Below, one piece after another: positions 8,167-16,945 of a stretch of 64,000 nt of DNA. Numbering within the stretch: position 1 is the stretch's first letter; each line of letters begins with the position of its first letter. Source of the DNA: Roseovarius sp. 217. Lineage in GTDB: Bacteria; Pseudomonadota; Alphaproteobacteria; Rhodobacterales; Rhodobacteraceae. The DNA is taken from NCBI RefSeq assembly GCF_000152845.1, contig NZ_CH902584.1, positions 125,856 to 189,855 on the forward strand, in the 5' to 3' direction. The translations under genes were made by a program, and so were the position numbers. The notes under the pieces are model-generated. The model did no database searches and was not told where the DNA came from. It saw nothing but the letters and a program-made list of their open reading frames with translations.

Positions 8167-8834
8167 CGGTGCAGCACATGAAACCGCCCCTGCCGATCCT
8201 CGCCCACCAGCGAAAGCGCGTCGATCTGGAACGGACGCGGCACAATCGGGCCAAGCCGCGCGTCAAGCGCCGCCTTGATCACGGGCAATTCCGCCTTTGG
8301 CCGCTTGCCGGTCAACGTGATATGAAATCGGAACTCTTCCATCACATAGGGATAGCCCCAACGCAACAGGTGCGCGTCTTGCGCAGGCGTCAGCCCCCCG
8401 GCCCGACGCCGCGCCAATTGTGCCTCGGTCAAGGGCGCGCGAAACGGCTCGAACGCCGCAACGGCCCGTGCCGCCAACCCGTTCAGCCCACCCTGATCTC
8501 CCACCGGCACCAATGCCAGAAACCGCCCCAGAGCCGCGATCTCCAGCCCCGCCAGCGTGACCGCCGCCTCCCCTGCACAAAACCGCTCGAACGCCCCAAT
8601 CAATCCCGCCTCTCCCTGCCCCTCGGCCAAGGCAAAGGGCGGCTTGATCGTGGCATGCAGACCGTATTTGCGTGGGGTCTCGGTGATTTCGGCCACCGGC
8701 GCGGGCAGGCCCGGCACCTCGGGGTGCGCGACGGCACAGCCCCGCGCGCAATCCCACCCCAACCACGCCGCGCCCAGGGCGGCAAATTCCCCCTCGGGGG
8801 GCGTGAAATAAACAGCGTAGCGGTGAAAATCCAT
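8148..8834 (-). CDS. DUF1045 phosphonate-cluster protein with 2H phosphoesterase motifs
   Basis: Member of the DUF1045 family (putative phosphonate metabolism protein), 228 residues. Two HxT motifs, HATIKPPF near residue 60 and HITLTGKR near 180, fit the paired His-x-Thr/Ser of 2H phosphoesterases, which open cyclic phosphodiesters. The C-P lyase pathway needs a cyclic phosphodiesterase (PhnP in E. coli) and no phnP is visible, so this gene is a candidate replacement; that is inference. The start is ATG 8834 (MDFHRYAVYF), where family similarity begins; the upstream in-frame ATG 8885 would overlap phnM's start. It is encoded on the strand opposite to the rest of the cluster, between phnN and phnM. 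Confidence 0.85.
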   Translation of the reverse strand: MDFHRYAVYFTPPEGEFAALGAAWLGWDCARGCAVAHPEVPGLPAPVAEITETPRKYGLHATIKPPFALAEGQGEAGLIGAFERFCAGEAAVTLAGLEIAALGRFLALVPVGDQGGLNGLAARAVAAFEPFRAPLTEAQLARRRAGGLTPAQDAHLLRWGYPYVMEEFRFHITLTGKRPKAELPVIKAALDARLGPIVPRPFQIDALSLVGEDRQGRFHVLHRHTLTA

Positions 8835-8884
8835 GAGGTCTCTCGTCGGGTTGCCGTGACGTGCCAAGAAAGCGTGACATCCCA

Positions 8885-10027
8885 ATGACAGAAGACATCA
8901 TTCTCGCCAATGCCCTCCTCATCCTGCCCGATGCGGTGATGCCCGGCGCGCTCCACCTTCGGGGCGGTACAATCACCGCCATCGACAGCGGCACCGCCGT
9001 GCCGCCCGGTGCGGTCGATTGTGGCGGCGATTACCTCGCCCCCGGCCTGATCGAGCTGCACACCGACAATCTGGAGCGGCACATCCAACCCCGCCCCAAG
9101 GTCGATTGGCCGCATAATGCCGCCATCCTCGCCCATGATGCGGAACTGGCCAGCGTGGGCATCACCACCGTCTTTGACGCGATGCGCGTGGGCTCAATCC
9201 CCACCGGCGTCGGGCGCTATAGCAAATATGCCCGAGGTCTGGCCGATGAGTTGCTCAGCCTGCGCGCCGAGGATGCGCTCAAGATCAGCCATTTTCTGCA
9301 CCTGCGCGCCGAGGTCTGCTCGGAAACGCTGGAAGAGGAAATGGAGCAATTCGGCCCAGAGGACCGCGTCGGCATCGTCAGCCTGATGGACCACACGCCA
9401 GGGCAGCGCCAATTCCGCGACCTGACCAAGCTCGAGGAATACATGAAGGGCAAACACGCCCTCTCGGATGCGGAATTCGCCGAACATGTGGCGCAACTCA
9501 GGGCTCTGCGCGCCGCCAATGGCGCGCGCCACGAAGCGGCGGCGGTGGCCCACGCCGCCCGCTATGGCGCGGTGCTGGCCAGCCATGATGACACCACCGC
9601 CGAACAGGTGGCGGTGTCCGGCGGCTATGGCATCCGGCTGGCCGAATTTCCCACCACGGTCGAGGCGGCGCGAGCCTGTCACAGCCACGATATCGCGGTC
9701 ATCATGGGCGCGCCCAACCTCATTCGGGGCGGCTCGCATTCCGGCAATGTCGCGGCGGGGGAACTGGCGGACGTCGGCTATCTTGACATCCTGTCGTCGG
9801 ATTACGTGCCCTCCGCGCTCTTGCTCGGTGCGGTGCAACTGGGCGCACGCTGGGGCGATATGGCGCGGGGCCTCGCCACCGTCACCGCCAATCCGGCCCG
9901 CGCAGTGGGTCTGGCGGATCGCGGCACGCTCACGACCGGCGCACGCGCAGACCTGATCCGCTTTCGCCTGCGCAGCGGCGCGCCAGCGCTGCGCGGTGTC
10001 TGGTCACAGGGCCGCCGCGTCGCCTGA
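8885..10027 (+). CDS. phnM: Alpha-D-ribose 1-methylphosphonate 5-triphosphate diphosphatase PhnM
   Basis: Amidohydrolase-family enzyme that removes pyrophosphate from ribose-1-phosphonate 5-triphosphate before C-P cleavage. The metal-binding signatures are ELHTDNLERH (near 57), VSLMDHTPGQRQF (near 170), LASHDDTT (near 237) and DILSSDYVPSAL (near 305). Length is 380 residues from ATG 8885 (MTEDIILAN), preferred over an upstream GTG that overlaps the divergent DUF1045 start region. The gap to DUF1045 is 50 bp, so a shared divergent promoter is likely. All motifs are intact. Confidence 0.95.
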   Translation: MTEDIILANALLILPDAVMPGALHLRGGTITAIDSGTAVPPGAVDCGGDYLAPGLIELHTDNLERHIQPRPKVDWPHNAAILAHDAELASVGITTVFDAMRVGSIPTGVGRYSKYARGLADELLSLRAEDALKISHFLHLRAEVCSETLEEEMEQFGPEDRVGIVSLMDHTPGQRQFRDLTKLEEYMKGKHALSDAEFAEHVAQLRALRAANGARHEAAAVAHAARYGAVLASHDDTTAEQVAVSGGYGIRLAEFPTTVEAARACHSHDIAVIMGAPNLIRGGSHSGNVAAGELADVGYLDILSSDYVPSALLLGAVQLGARWGDMARGLATVTANPARAVGLADRGTLTTGARADLIRFRLRSGAPALRGVWSQGRRVA

Positions 10028-10098
10028 ACCCGCTTTGACAAGGGGGGAATCGGCGCGCATAACGGGCGCGAATTCAATCGCTTGCCCCGGAGGCCCCG

Positions 10099-10797
10099 AT
10101 GACCCAACCGCTGTTTTCCCTGCCCGCAACGCCGCTCGTGCCGATCACCGGCACGGATCAGGGCTACCCGGTGCAGCGCATCTTCTGCGTCGGGCGCAAC
10201 TATGCCGCCCATGCGCTTGAAATGGGCAATGAGGTAGACCGCGAAGCGCCGTTCTATTTCAACAAAGCGCCACAAACCCTGTGCCTCAGCGGCGCCAGCA
10301 TCCCCTATCCGCTGGAAACCTCGGATTGCCATCACGAGATGGAATTCGTCGTAGCGCTCAGCGCCCCCGCCTTTCGCGTCAGCGCGGCTGATGCGATGGA
10401 TGCGGTCTATGGCTATGCCTGCGGCATCGACCTCACCCGCCGCGACCTGCAAGGTGTCGCCAAGGAAAAACGCCGCCCCTGGGACATCGGCAAGGATTTC
10501 GAGAACGCCTCAATCATCTCGGCGCTCACCCCCAAAGCCGAATTTGGCGACATCGCCGATCAGGCCATCCGCCTCTCGGTGGACGGGCGCACCGTGCAAG
10601 AGGCGACACTCGCCGACATGATCTGGTCGGTCCCCGAGATCATCGCCCACCTGTCGCGCTTTTATCACCTCGCCCCCGGCGACCTGATTTACACCGGTAC
10701 GCCCGCAGGCGTCGGCCCCGTGCTGCCCGGCAACACACTCTTGGGCGAGATCGACGGTCTCGCCCCCCTGCACCTGACCATCACCGCCGCAGAGTAG
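10099..10797 (+). CDS. Fumarylacetoacetate hydrolase family protein (fumarylpyruvate hydrolase-like)
   Basis: FAH-superfamily enzyme, 232 residues, acting on 2,4-diketo acids or related substrates with a bound divalent metal. The metal-site segment HHEMEFVVAL (near 76-85) supplies the two acidic ligands, and the C-terminal IYTGTPAGVGPV segment is the family signature. Members of this length include fumarylpyruvate hydrolases, but substrate specificity cannot be settled. It starts at ATG 10099 after a CGGAGG ribosome-binding site, 71 bp downstream of phnM, and is followed by the SLAC1-type gene after 5 bp. A link to phosphonate breakdown is not evident. Confidence 0.85.
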   Translation: MTQPLFSLPATPLVPITGTDQGYPVQRIFCVGRNYAAHALEMGNEVDREAPFYFNKAPQTLCLSGASIPYPLETSDCHHEMEFVVALSAPAFRVSAADAMDAVYGYACGIDLTRRDLQGVAKEKRRPWDIGKDFENASIISALTPKAEFGDIADQAIRLSVDGRTVQEATLADMIWSVPEIIAHLSRFYHLAPGDLIYTGTPAGVGPVLPGNTLLGEIDGLAPLHLTITAAE

Positions 10798-10802
10798 ACC
10801 CC

Positions 10803-11765
10803 ATGACCGAACCAGACCAAGGCCGCCTGCAATATGTGCCGGTGACGCTCTTTACCATTGTCATGGGCCTTTGCGGCTTTACCCTCGCGCTCCGTGCGGG
10901 CGAGGCGGCTTTGGGCCTTGGCCACGCTGCCTCTTGGGCGGCGCATTGGCTGACCATGGCGGTCTTTGCCGCCGTGGCACTTGCCTATCTCGCCAAGGCG
11001 ATCCGCCACCCCGCTGCGGTGTCCGCCGAATGGCGACACCCGGTCAAACTCGCGTTCTTTCCGGCGATTTCCATCGCCTTGGTGCTGATGTCGATCGTCA
11101 TGCTCGCCCCGGCACCGGGCATCGCCCATGTGATGTGGCTGATCGCCGTGCCGATGCAACTGGTCCTCACCCTCGCCGTGGTCAGCGGCTGGATCAGCGC
11201 CCGCGCGTTCCAACATGGCCACCTCTCGCCCGCATGGTTCATTCCGGCGGTGGGCAATGTCATCGTGGCCATCGCCGGGGTGCCACTCGGCTACCCGGAA
11301 ATAAGCTGGTTCTTCACCAGCGTCGGCCTCATCTTCTGGATTGTCCTGCTCACGCTTGTGATGAACCGGCTGATTTTCCACGATCCCTTGCCAGAGCGCC
11401 TGCAACCCTCGCTGGTCATCCTGATCGCCCCGCCGTCGGTGGGATTTCTCGCTTGGGTGGAACTGGTGGGCGGCGTCGATCCCTTTGCCCGCGTGCTGCT
11501 CAATTGCGCCTATCTCTTTACGCTTATTGTCGCGGTGCAACTCCCCAAGCTCTTGAAGTTGCAGTTTTCCTTGGCCTTCTGGGCGCTCAGTTTTCCCATG
11601 GCAGGCGTCACCATCGCCAGCTTCACCTATGCAAACGCTGTCGGCTCTCCGGGACACCGCCTGATCGGTCTTGCCCTTCTCATGGCCCTCTGCGTGATCA
11701 TCGCTGGCCTTCTGTGGCGCACGCTCAAAGCCCTGCGCGCCGGCGTGATCTTTCAACCCGATTGA
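10803..11765 (+). CDS. SLAC1/TehA-type (TDT family) anion transporter
   Basis: Integral membrane protein of 320 residues with about ten hydrophobic helices and almost no hydrophilic loops, the layout of the tellurite-resistance/dicarboxylate transporter (TDT) and SLAC1 anion-channel family. The N-terminal QYVPVTLFTIVMGLCGFTLA and the regular small-residue pattern of each helix support this. It starts 5 bp after the FAH-family gene and probably shares its transcript. The transported ion is not predictable. Resistance to tellurite should not be assumed. Confidence 0.8.
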   Translation: MTEPDQGRLQYVPVTLFTIVMGLCGFTLALRAGEAALGLGHAASWAAHWLTMAVFAAVALAYLAKAIRHPAAVSAEWRHPVKLAFFPAISIALVLMSIVMLAPAPGIAHVMWLIAVPMQLVLTLAVVSGWISARAFQHGHLSPAWFIPAVGNVIVAIAGVPLGYPEISWFFTSVGLIFWIVLLTLVMNRLIFHDPLPERLQPSLVILIAPPSVGFLAWVELVGGVDPFARVLLNCAYLFTLIVAVQLPKLLKLQFSLAFWALSFPMAGVTIASFTYANAVGSPGHRLIGLALLMALCVIIAGLLWRTLKALRAGVIFQPD

Positions 11766-11820
11766 ACGGCTGGGCCAAGCACCCACCCGTTCCTCTGCAG
11801 TCATATCCTCGGGTTAAAGC

Positions 11821-12273
11821 TCAGCCGGTTGCCTGCGCCGTGATCCACGCGAGCACGACATAGCGCCCGGTCTTGGCCAGAGTAACGAGTAGCACGAAGA
11901 GCCAGATCGGTGTGCGCATGACCCCGGCGATCACCGTAAAAGCGTCACCCAAGGGGGCCCAACTGAGCAGCAGCGTCCAGACGCCCCATCGCGCGTACCA
12001 GCCCTGAGCGCGCGCCATCTGCGTGTCAGTTGCCGGAAACCAGCGCCGATGTCGAAATCGCTCGATTCCTCTGCCCATGACATAATTGACCACGGCCCCC
12101 AGCGTGTTGCCAATGCTGGCCACAACGATAAGCCACGTGAGTGATACCGTGCCAGCCAGTTGCAGCCCGACAAACACCACTTCGGATTGAAAGGGCAGGA
12201 TGGTTGCCGCGCCAAAGGCTGCCAGGAACAACCCGGCCAATTGCGCGAAAACGCCCGAATCCATCACGATCAT
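11821..12273 (-). CDS. YqaA family (DedA-like) membrane protein
   Basis: Small inner-membrane protein of 150 residues with about four hydrophobic segments, related to the SNARE-associated/DedA superfamily (YqaA type). Supporting segments are LPFQSEVVFVGL near 26 and the amphipathic NTLGAVVNYVMGRG near 55, followed by the conserved GVWTLLLSWAPLGD loop. DedA-type proteins act in membrane homeostasis and lipid flipping, but YqaA itself is poorly characterised. The start is ATG 12273 or 12264 (three residues shorter). It lies 42 bp downstream of the NYN-domain gene on the same strand. Confidence 0.8.
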   Translation of the reverse strand: MIVMDSGVFAQLAGLFLAAFGAATILPFQSEVVFVGLQLAGTVSLTWLIVVASIGNTLGAVVNYVMGRGIERFRHRRWFPATDTQMARAQGWYARWGVWTLLLSWAPLGDAFTVIAGVMRTPIWLFVLLVTLAKTGRYVVLAWITAQATG

Positions 12274-12315
12274 ACGTGACAGGTCCGGGCGGTACTGAAA
12301 GGCCAGCTCGGGAGA

Positions 12316-12888
12316 TCACTCCTGTTCGGCATAGGCCTCTTGTCGGTCACTCGGAACGTCACGCGGCGGGCGGCCGATGACATCCTTGAGATCCGCCAAT
12401 TCGATGAAATTATCCGCCTGGCGGCGCAATTCATCCGAGATCATCGGCGGTTGGCTGCGGATGGTCGACACGACCGAGACGCGCACGCCCTGACGCTGAA
12501 GGCTCTCGACCAGAGGGCGAAAATCGCCATCGCCCGAGAAGAGCACGATATGATCGACGCGCGGCGCGAGTTCCATCGCATCCACGGTCAGTTCGATATC
12601 CATATTGCCCTTGACCTTGCGGCGTCCTTGGCTGTCGGTATATTCCTTGGCCGGTTTGGTGACCATGGAATAGCCGTTGTAATGCAACCAATCGACCAAA
12701 GGCCGGATTGGCGAATACTCGTCATTCTCAAGCAGGGCGGTATAGTAAAAGGCGCGCAGCAATTTGCCGCGACGCATGAACTCGGATCTCAGCAACTTGT
12801 AATCAATGTCAAACCCAAGCGCCTTGCCAGCCGCGTAAAGGTTTGAGCCATCAATGAACAAGGCCAAACGCTCGTCCTTGTAAAACAT
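12316..12888 (-). CDS. NYN domain protein of the LabA/DUF88 family
   Basis: 190-residue PIN-like (NYN) putative RNase. The acidic active-site residues are seen in LALFIDGSNLY (Asp14), KGNMDIELTVDAM (near 95) and FSGDGDFRPLV (near 118-122). LabA/DUF88 proteins are mostly uncharacterised. Metal-dependent RNA cleavage is expected from the family fold. The start ATG 12888 has a GGAAGGA ribosome-binding site. The gene is divergent from folK, with a 144-bp gap containing a CATGCA-AG-TGCATG palindrome. It is followed on the same strand by the YqaA gene. Confidence 0.88.
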   Translation of the reverse strand: MFYKDERLALFIDGSNLYAAGKALGFDIDYKLLRSEFMRRGKLLRAFYYTALLENDEYSPIRPLVDWLHYNGYSMVTKPAKEYTDSQGRRKVKGNMDIELTVDAMELAPRVDHIVLFSGDGDFRPLVESLQRQGVRVSVVSTIRSQPPMISDELRRQADNFIELADLKDVIGRPPRDVPSDRQEAYAEQE

Positions 12889-12992
12889 CTTAAATGTCCT
12901 TCCGAATGGTCATGTCATGCCTGGGAGTGGTGAGTGGTGTGAGTGATGAAGGCAGAACAAGTAACTCGATGAATTAGGGGTTTCGAATTCTG

Positions 12993-13006
12993 CATGCAAG
13001 TGCATG
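12993..13006. repeat. CATGCA-N2-TGCATG palindrome upstream of folK
   Basis: Six-base arms CATGCA (12993-12998) and TGCATG (13001-13006) flank AG. It sits about 10 bp upstream of the folK ribosome-binding site and in the gap to the divergent NYN gene. Position and symmetry suggest a protein-binding site, but no known regulator motif is recognised. Confidence 0.35.
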
Positions 13007-13032
13007 TTACATCCTGAAAGGATATGAGTCTG

Positions 13033-13599
13033 ATGACGTTAGATCAACACTGCTTGATCGCCATGGGTGGAAACTTGCCGTTCGGCGAGGTGAGCCCCGA
13101 CGTTACCCTGTCGGACGCGCTTGCGCTCTTGCGCGAGAACGGGGCTGAAATCCTCGCGGTCAGCCGCTATTTTCGCACCCCTGCCTTCCCTGCGGGGGCA
13201 GGGCCGGATTTCGTGAATGCGGCGGCAGTCCTGCGCCACCCCGGCCCCGCAGAGGCCGTGCTGGCCCTCTTGCACCGGGTCGAGGCGGCGTTTGGGCGGA
13301 GACGGGACACCCGGTGGGGACAGCGTACGCTCGACCTTGATCTGATCGCCATCGGACCGCAAATCCTGCCGGACCGGGCCGGATTCGAGGCGTGGCGCGG
13401 TCTCTCGCTCAAGGCGCAGCAGGCGCGAGCACCCGACCATCTGATCCTGCCACATCCGCGCGTTCACGAGCGCGCGTTTGTGCTGGTGCCGTTGGCGGAT
13501 GTGGCCCCGGATTGGGTGCATCCGGTCTTGGGGCGCACGGTACGGCAGATGTTGGACGACCTGCCGCAAGCCCAGCGGGATGAGGTGAAAGTGCTTTGA
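13033..13599 (+). CDS. folK: 6-hydroxymethyl-7,8-dihydropterin pyrophosphokinase FolK
   Basis: Transfers pyrophosphate from ATP to 6-hydroxymethyl-7,8-dihydropterin in folate synthesis. Signatures are IAMGGNLPFG at the N-terminus, FGRRRDTRWGQRTLDLDLI near 96-114 (the HPPK signature with two Asp binding Mg) and LPHPRVHERAFVLVPL near 140-155. The ATG at 13033 is chosen because AAGGA ends 10 bases before it; the ATG at 13024 lies only one base from that site. That gives 188 residues. It is followed after about 80 bp by rpoZ, which has its own promoter. Confidence 0.94.
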   Translation: MTLDQHCLIAMGGNLPFGEVSPDVTLSDALALLRENGAEILAVSRYFRTPAFPAGAGPDFVNAAAVLRHPGPAEAVLALLHRVEAAFGRRRDTRWGQRTLDLDLIAIGPQILPDRAGFEAWRGLSLKAQQARAPDHLILPHPRVHERAFVLVPLADVAPDWVHPVLGRTVRQMLDDLPQAQRDEVKVL

Positions 13600-13621
13600 T
13601 TCTCTGCTTGTAAATCCCGGC

Positions 13622-13652
13622 TTGACAGCCTAAATACAAGGCTTCTTAAAAT
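13622..13652 (+). promoter_or_regulatory. Candidate sigma-70 promoter for rpoZ
   Basis: Perfect -35 TTGACA (13622-13627), with CTTAAA at 17-bp spacing (13645-13650) or TAAAAT at 19-bp spacing (13647-13652). It lies about 30-50 bp upstream of rpoZ, whose ribosome-binding site is CGGAGG. Confidence 0.55.
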
Positions 13653-13678
13653 CTGCCCCTAACCCTTCCGGAGGTCGT

Positions 13679-14032
13679 ATGGCCCGCGTTACCACAGAAG
13701 ATTGCGTTGACAAGGTTCCGAACCGTTTTGATCTGGTGATGCTTGCTGCACACCGTGCCCGCGAAATTGCGTCCGGATCGCCGCTGACGGTGGATCGCGA
13801 CAACGACAAGAACCCGGTCGTGGCGCTTCGCGAAATTGCCGAGGAAACCCAGTCGGCGGACGACCTGCGTGAGCGTCTGATCGAATCGAATCAGACCCAG
13901 ATTGAGGTGGATGAACCGGAAGAAGATTCCATGGCCCTCTTGATGGGTGGCGACGTGGACAAGCCCGACACCGACGACATGTCGGAGGAAAAGCTGCTGC
14001 GCGCCCTGATGGAAGCACAGGGTCAGGGCTGA
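13679..14032 (+). CDS. rpoZ: RNA polymerase omega subunit
   Basis: Omega assists assembly of RNA polymerase by wrapping the beta-prime C-terminus, and in many proteobacteria forms part of a ppGpp-binding site. The N-terminal segment [20 protein letters not shown] and the [13 protein letters not shown] segment near 52 are diagnostic. The 117-residue length includes the acidic C-terminal extension usual in alphaproteobacteria. It is located directly upstream of the (p)ppGpp synthetase/hydrolase gene, the conserved rpoZ-spoT arrangement. Confidence 0.97.
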   Translation: MARVTTEDCVDKVPNRFDLVMLAAHRAREIASGSPLTVDRDNDKNPVVALREIAEETQSADDLRERLIESNQTQIEVDEPEEDSMALLMGGDVDKPDTDDMSEEKLLRALMEAQGQG

Positions 14033-14073
14033 GCCTCGACCCTCGTTGCCCGCTCAGCCAAGGCGCATAGCAG

Positions 14074-16200
14074 ATGATCGCCGTTGACGACCTGATCACG
14101 CTGGTGCGCCATTACAATCCCCGCACAGACGAGGCTCTCATTCGCGCGGCCTATGATTTTGGCCGCGCGATGCATGAGGGGCAATTTCGTCACTCGGGCG
14201 AGCCCTATTTCACCCATCCTGTTGCCGTGGCTGCGATCCTGACTGAGCAACGGCTGGATGATGCGACGATCATCACCGCTCTTTTGCATGACACGATTGA
14301 GGACACCAAAGCGTCCTATCAGATTGTCGCAGACAAATTTGGTCGTGAAGTGGCCGATCTGGTGGATGGCGTCACCAAGCTGACCAATCTGCAACTCAGT
14401 AGCTCCGAGACCAAACAGGCCGAGAATTTCCGCAAGCTGTTCATGGCGATGTCCAAGGATTTGCGGGTCATTCTGGTCAAACTCGCCGACCGCCTGCACA
14501 ACATGCGCACAATCAAGGCCATGCGCCCGGACAAACAGGCGCAAAAGGCGCGCGAGACCATGGATATCTATGGGCCGCTGGCGGGCCGCATGGGTATGCA
14601 GTGGATGCGCGAAGAACTGGAAGATTTGGCGTTTCGGGTGCTCAACCCCGAGGCCCGGGCCAGCATCATCCGTCGCTTCATTACCCTGCAACGCGAAACC
14701 GGCGATGTGGTCGAACGGATCACCAGCGATATGCGGCACGAGTTGGACAAGGCCGGGATCATGGCCGATGTCTTTGGCCGTGCCAAGAAACCGTATTCGA
14801 TCTGGCGCAAGATGCAGGAAAAGGAGATGGGCTTTTCACGCCTGTCGGATATCTATGGCTTTCGCGTGATCACCCGCTCCGAGAATGACTGTTACCGCGC
14901 TCTGGGGGCAATCCATCAGCGGTGGCGTGCCGTGCCGGGGCGGTTCAAGGATTACATCAGCCAGCCAAAATCCAACGGCTATCGCAGCATTCACACCACT
15001 GTGTCGGGCCGCGATGGCAAGCGGGTCGAGGTGCAGATTCGCACGCAGGCAATGCATGACGTGGCCGAAACGGGCGTGGCCGCGCATTGGTCCTATCGCG
15101 ACGGGGTGCGCTCCGAGAACCCATTTGCCGTAGATCCCGCCAAGTGGATTTCCTCCGTCAGCGAACAGTTCGACGCCGAAGAGGATCACGAGGATTTTCT
15201 CGAGGCGGTCAAGCTCGAGATGTATGCGGATCAGGTGTTTTGTTTCACGCCCAAAGGCGATGTGATCAAGTTGCCGCGCGGGGCGACACCGATTGATTTT
15301 GCCTATGCCATTCATACACGGATCGGCCATGCCTGCGTTGGGGCCAAGGTGGACGGCATGCGCGTGCCGCTCTGGACGCGGATCAAGAACGGCCAATCGG
15401 TCGAGGTGATCACCGCTGACGGGCAGACGCCGCAAGCCACTTGGCTTGATATTGCCACCACCGGCAAGGCGCGCGCTGCCATCCGCCGCGCCCTGCGCGA
15501 ACTGGACCGCGACCGCTATATCAAACTCGGGCGGGAATTGGCGCGCTCGGCCTTTGAGCATGTCGGCAAAAAGGCAACCGACAAGGCACTCGAAGCCGCC
15601 GCGCGCACGCTGCGCCTGAAAAACGCCGATGAGGTGCGCGCGCGATTGGGCAGCGCCGAATTGACTGCGCATCAGGTGCTGAACGCCGTTTACCCGGATC
15701 TGGTGCCTGAGGCGGGGAATGAGGTGACGCGTGACCGCGCGGTGATCGGCCTTGGGGCGGATCAGAGCTTTGAGCGGGCGCGGTGTTGCCAGCCTTTGCC
15801 GGGCGAGCGGATTGTCGGCATCACTTATCGCGGGCGCGGCGTGGTGATTCATGCCATCGACTGCGAGACCCTGTCGCAATATGACCAACAGCCGGATCGT
15901 TGGATGGACCTGCATTGGCACACCGGTACGCATCCGGCAGCCTATGACGTGACACTTGACCTCACCATTGGCAACGATGCCGGGGTGCTGGGGCGGATTT
16001 GCACCTTGATCGGCGAGCAGAAGGCCAATATCTCGGATCTGACATTCGTTGACCGGAAACCGGATTTCTATCGTCTATTGATTGATGTCGAGTTGCGCGA
16101 TGCCGAGCATTTGCACGGCGTGCTCTCGGCGCTAGATGCGGAAAGCGATGTCGCCGCAGTAGAGCGCTATCGAGATCCGTCCCGCGTGGGGGCGGGCTGA
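14074..16200 (+). CDS. rsh: Bifunctional (p)ppGpp synthetase/hydrolase (Rsh)
   Basis: Single long RelA/SpoT homologue of alphaproteobacteria that both makes and degrades the stringent-response alarmone. The HD hydrolase domain retains HD in LLHDTIEDT (residues 71-79), so hydrolysis should work. The synthetase domain has SKPKS-like residues in SQPKSNGYRSIHTTV near 297-311. A TGS domain (FCFTPKGDVIKLP near 389), a helical region, a Cys-containing segment (ARCCQPLPGERIVGI) and a C-terminal ACT domain complete its 708 residues. It lies 41 bp after rpoZ and probably shares its transcript. Confidence 0.96.
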   Translation: MIAVDDLITLVRHYNPRTDEALIRAAYDFGRAMHEGQFRHSGEPYFTHPVAVAAILTEQRLDDATIITALLHDTIEDTKASYQIVADKFGREVADLVDGVTKLTNLQLSSSETKQAENFRKLFMAMSKDLRVILVKLADRLHNMRTIKAMRPDKQAQKARETMDIYGPLAGRMGMQWMREELEDLAFRVLNPEARASIIRRFITLQRETGDVVERITSDMRHELDKAGIMADVFGRAKKPYSIWRKMQEKEMGFSRLSDIYGFRVITRSENDCYRALGAIHQRWRAVPGRFKDYISQPKSNGYRSIHTTVSGRDGKRVEVQIRTQAMHDVAETGVAAHWSYRDGVRSENPFAVDPAKWISSVSEQFDAEEDHEDFLEAVKLEMYADQVFCFTPKGDVIKLPRGATPIDFAYAIHTRIGHACVGAKVDGMRVPLWTRIKNGQSVEVITADGQTPQATWLDIATTGKARAAIRRALRELDRDRYIKLGRELARSAFEHVGKKATDKALEAAARTLRLKNADEVRARLGSAELTAHQVLNAVYPDLVPEAGNEVTRDRAVIGLGADQSFERARCCQPLPGERIVGITYRGRGVVIHAIDCETLSQYDQQPDRWMDLHWHTGTHPAAYDVTLDLTIGNDAGVLGRICTLIGEQKANISDLTFVDRKPDFYRLLIDVELRDAEHLHGVLSALDAESDVAAVERYRDPSRVGAG

Positions 16201-16225
16201 GCCATTAACCCTAGGAGCCGCACAA

Positions 16226-16906
16226 GTGGTTTTCAAACGTCGTGACAGACGCCCCTTGTGGAAGGTGATAGCCGATTTTTTCTGGCCCAAAGGCGGGTGG
16301 GCGCGCGCATTTACCTATGTCAAACACCGGCTGCACCGCCTGCCTGATCCACCCGAGCGTATCGCCCGCGGAATATTTGCCGGGGTTTTCACCACATTCA
16401 CACCGTTTTACGGTCTGCACTTCATTGTCGCGGGCACGATTGCTCTCATTCTGCGCGGCAATATCCCTGCGGCCTTGTTGGGCACGTTCTTTGGCAATCC
16501 GCTGACCTATGTGCCGATTGGGGTGATTTCGCTTCAGACGGGGCACGCGATCCTTGGTCGCACCACGCTGGCAGAGGATGAAATCAGCCGCTCGCTCGGG
16601 GGCAAGTTTCTCGATGCGGGCGATGACCTCAAGAACAACTTTCTTGCCATCTTCATGGATCACACGGCAGATTGGCATAACCTGAAAGTATTCTATGACG
16701 AGGTGTTCTTGCCGTATTTGGTGGGGGGCATCGTGCCGGGAATCGTGACGGCGCTTGCGGCCTATTACATCAGCCTGCCTGTGATCACCGCCTATCAGCA
16801 CCGACGCAAGGGCGTCCTAAAGGCAAAATGGACAGCGATGAAGGAAAAAAAGATCGCCAAGGAAAAACAGGCGCACAAGGCTGACGAGGCGCGAAAACCA
16901 GACTAG
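16226..16906 (+). CDS. DUF2062 membrane protein
   Basis: Predicted inner-membrane protein of 226 residues. DUF2062 signature segments are PPERIARGIFAGVFTTFTP near 44-62 and LGTFFGNPLTYVPIGV near 90, with a further hydrophobic stretch near 165-190 and a Lys-rich cytoplasmic tail. Its function is unknown; family members are often found near pdxJ or cell-envelope genes. Here it lies 25 bp after rsh and 39 bp before pdxJ, all on the plus strand, so it is probably part of an rsh-DUF2062-pdxJ-acpS-lepB run. Confidence 0.88.
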   Translation: MVFKRRDRRPLWKVIADFFWPKGGWARAFTYVKHRLHRLPDPPERIARGIFAGVFTTFTPFYGLHFIVAGTIALILRGNIPAALLGTFFGNPLTYVPIGVISLQTGHAILGRTTLAEDEISRSLGGKFLDAGDDLKNNFLAIFMDHTADWHNLKVFYDEVFLPYLVGGIVPGIVTALAAYYISLPVITAYQHRRKGVLKAKWTAMKEKKIAKEKQAHKADEARKPD

Positions 16907-16945
16907 GTTATGCCTCGAGTCGCGGATCAATCACGGGAGAGGCCG

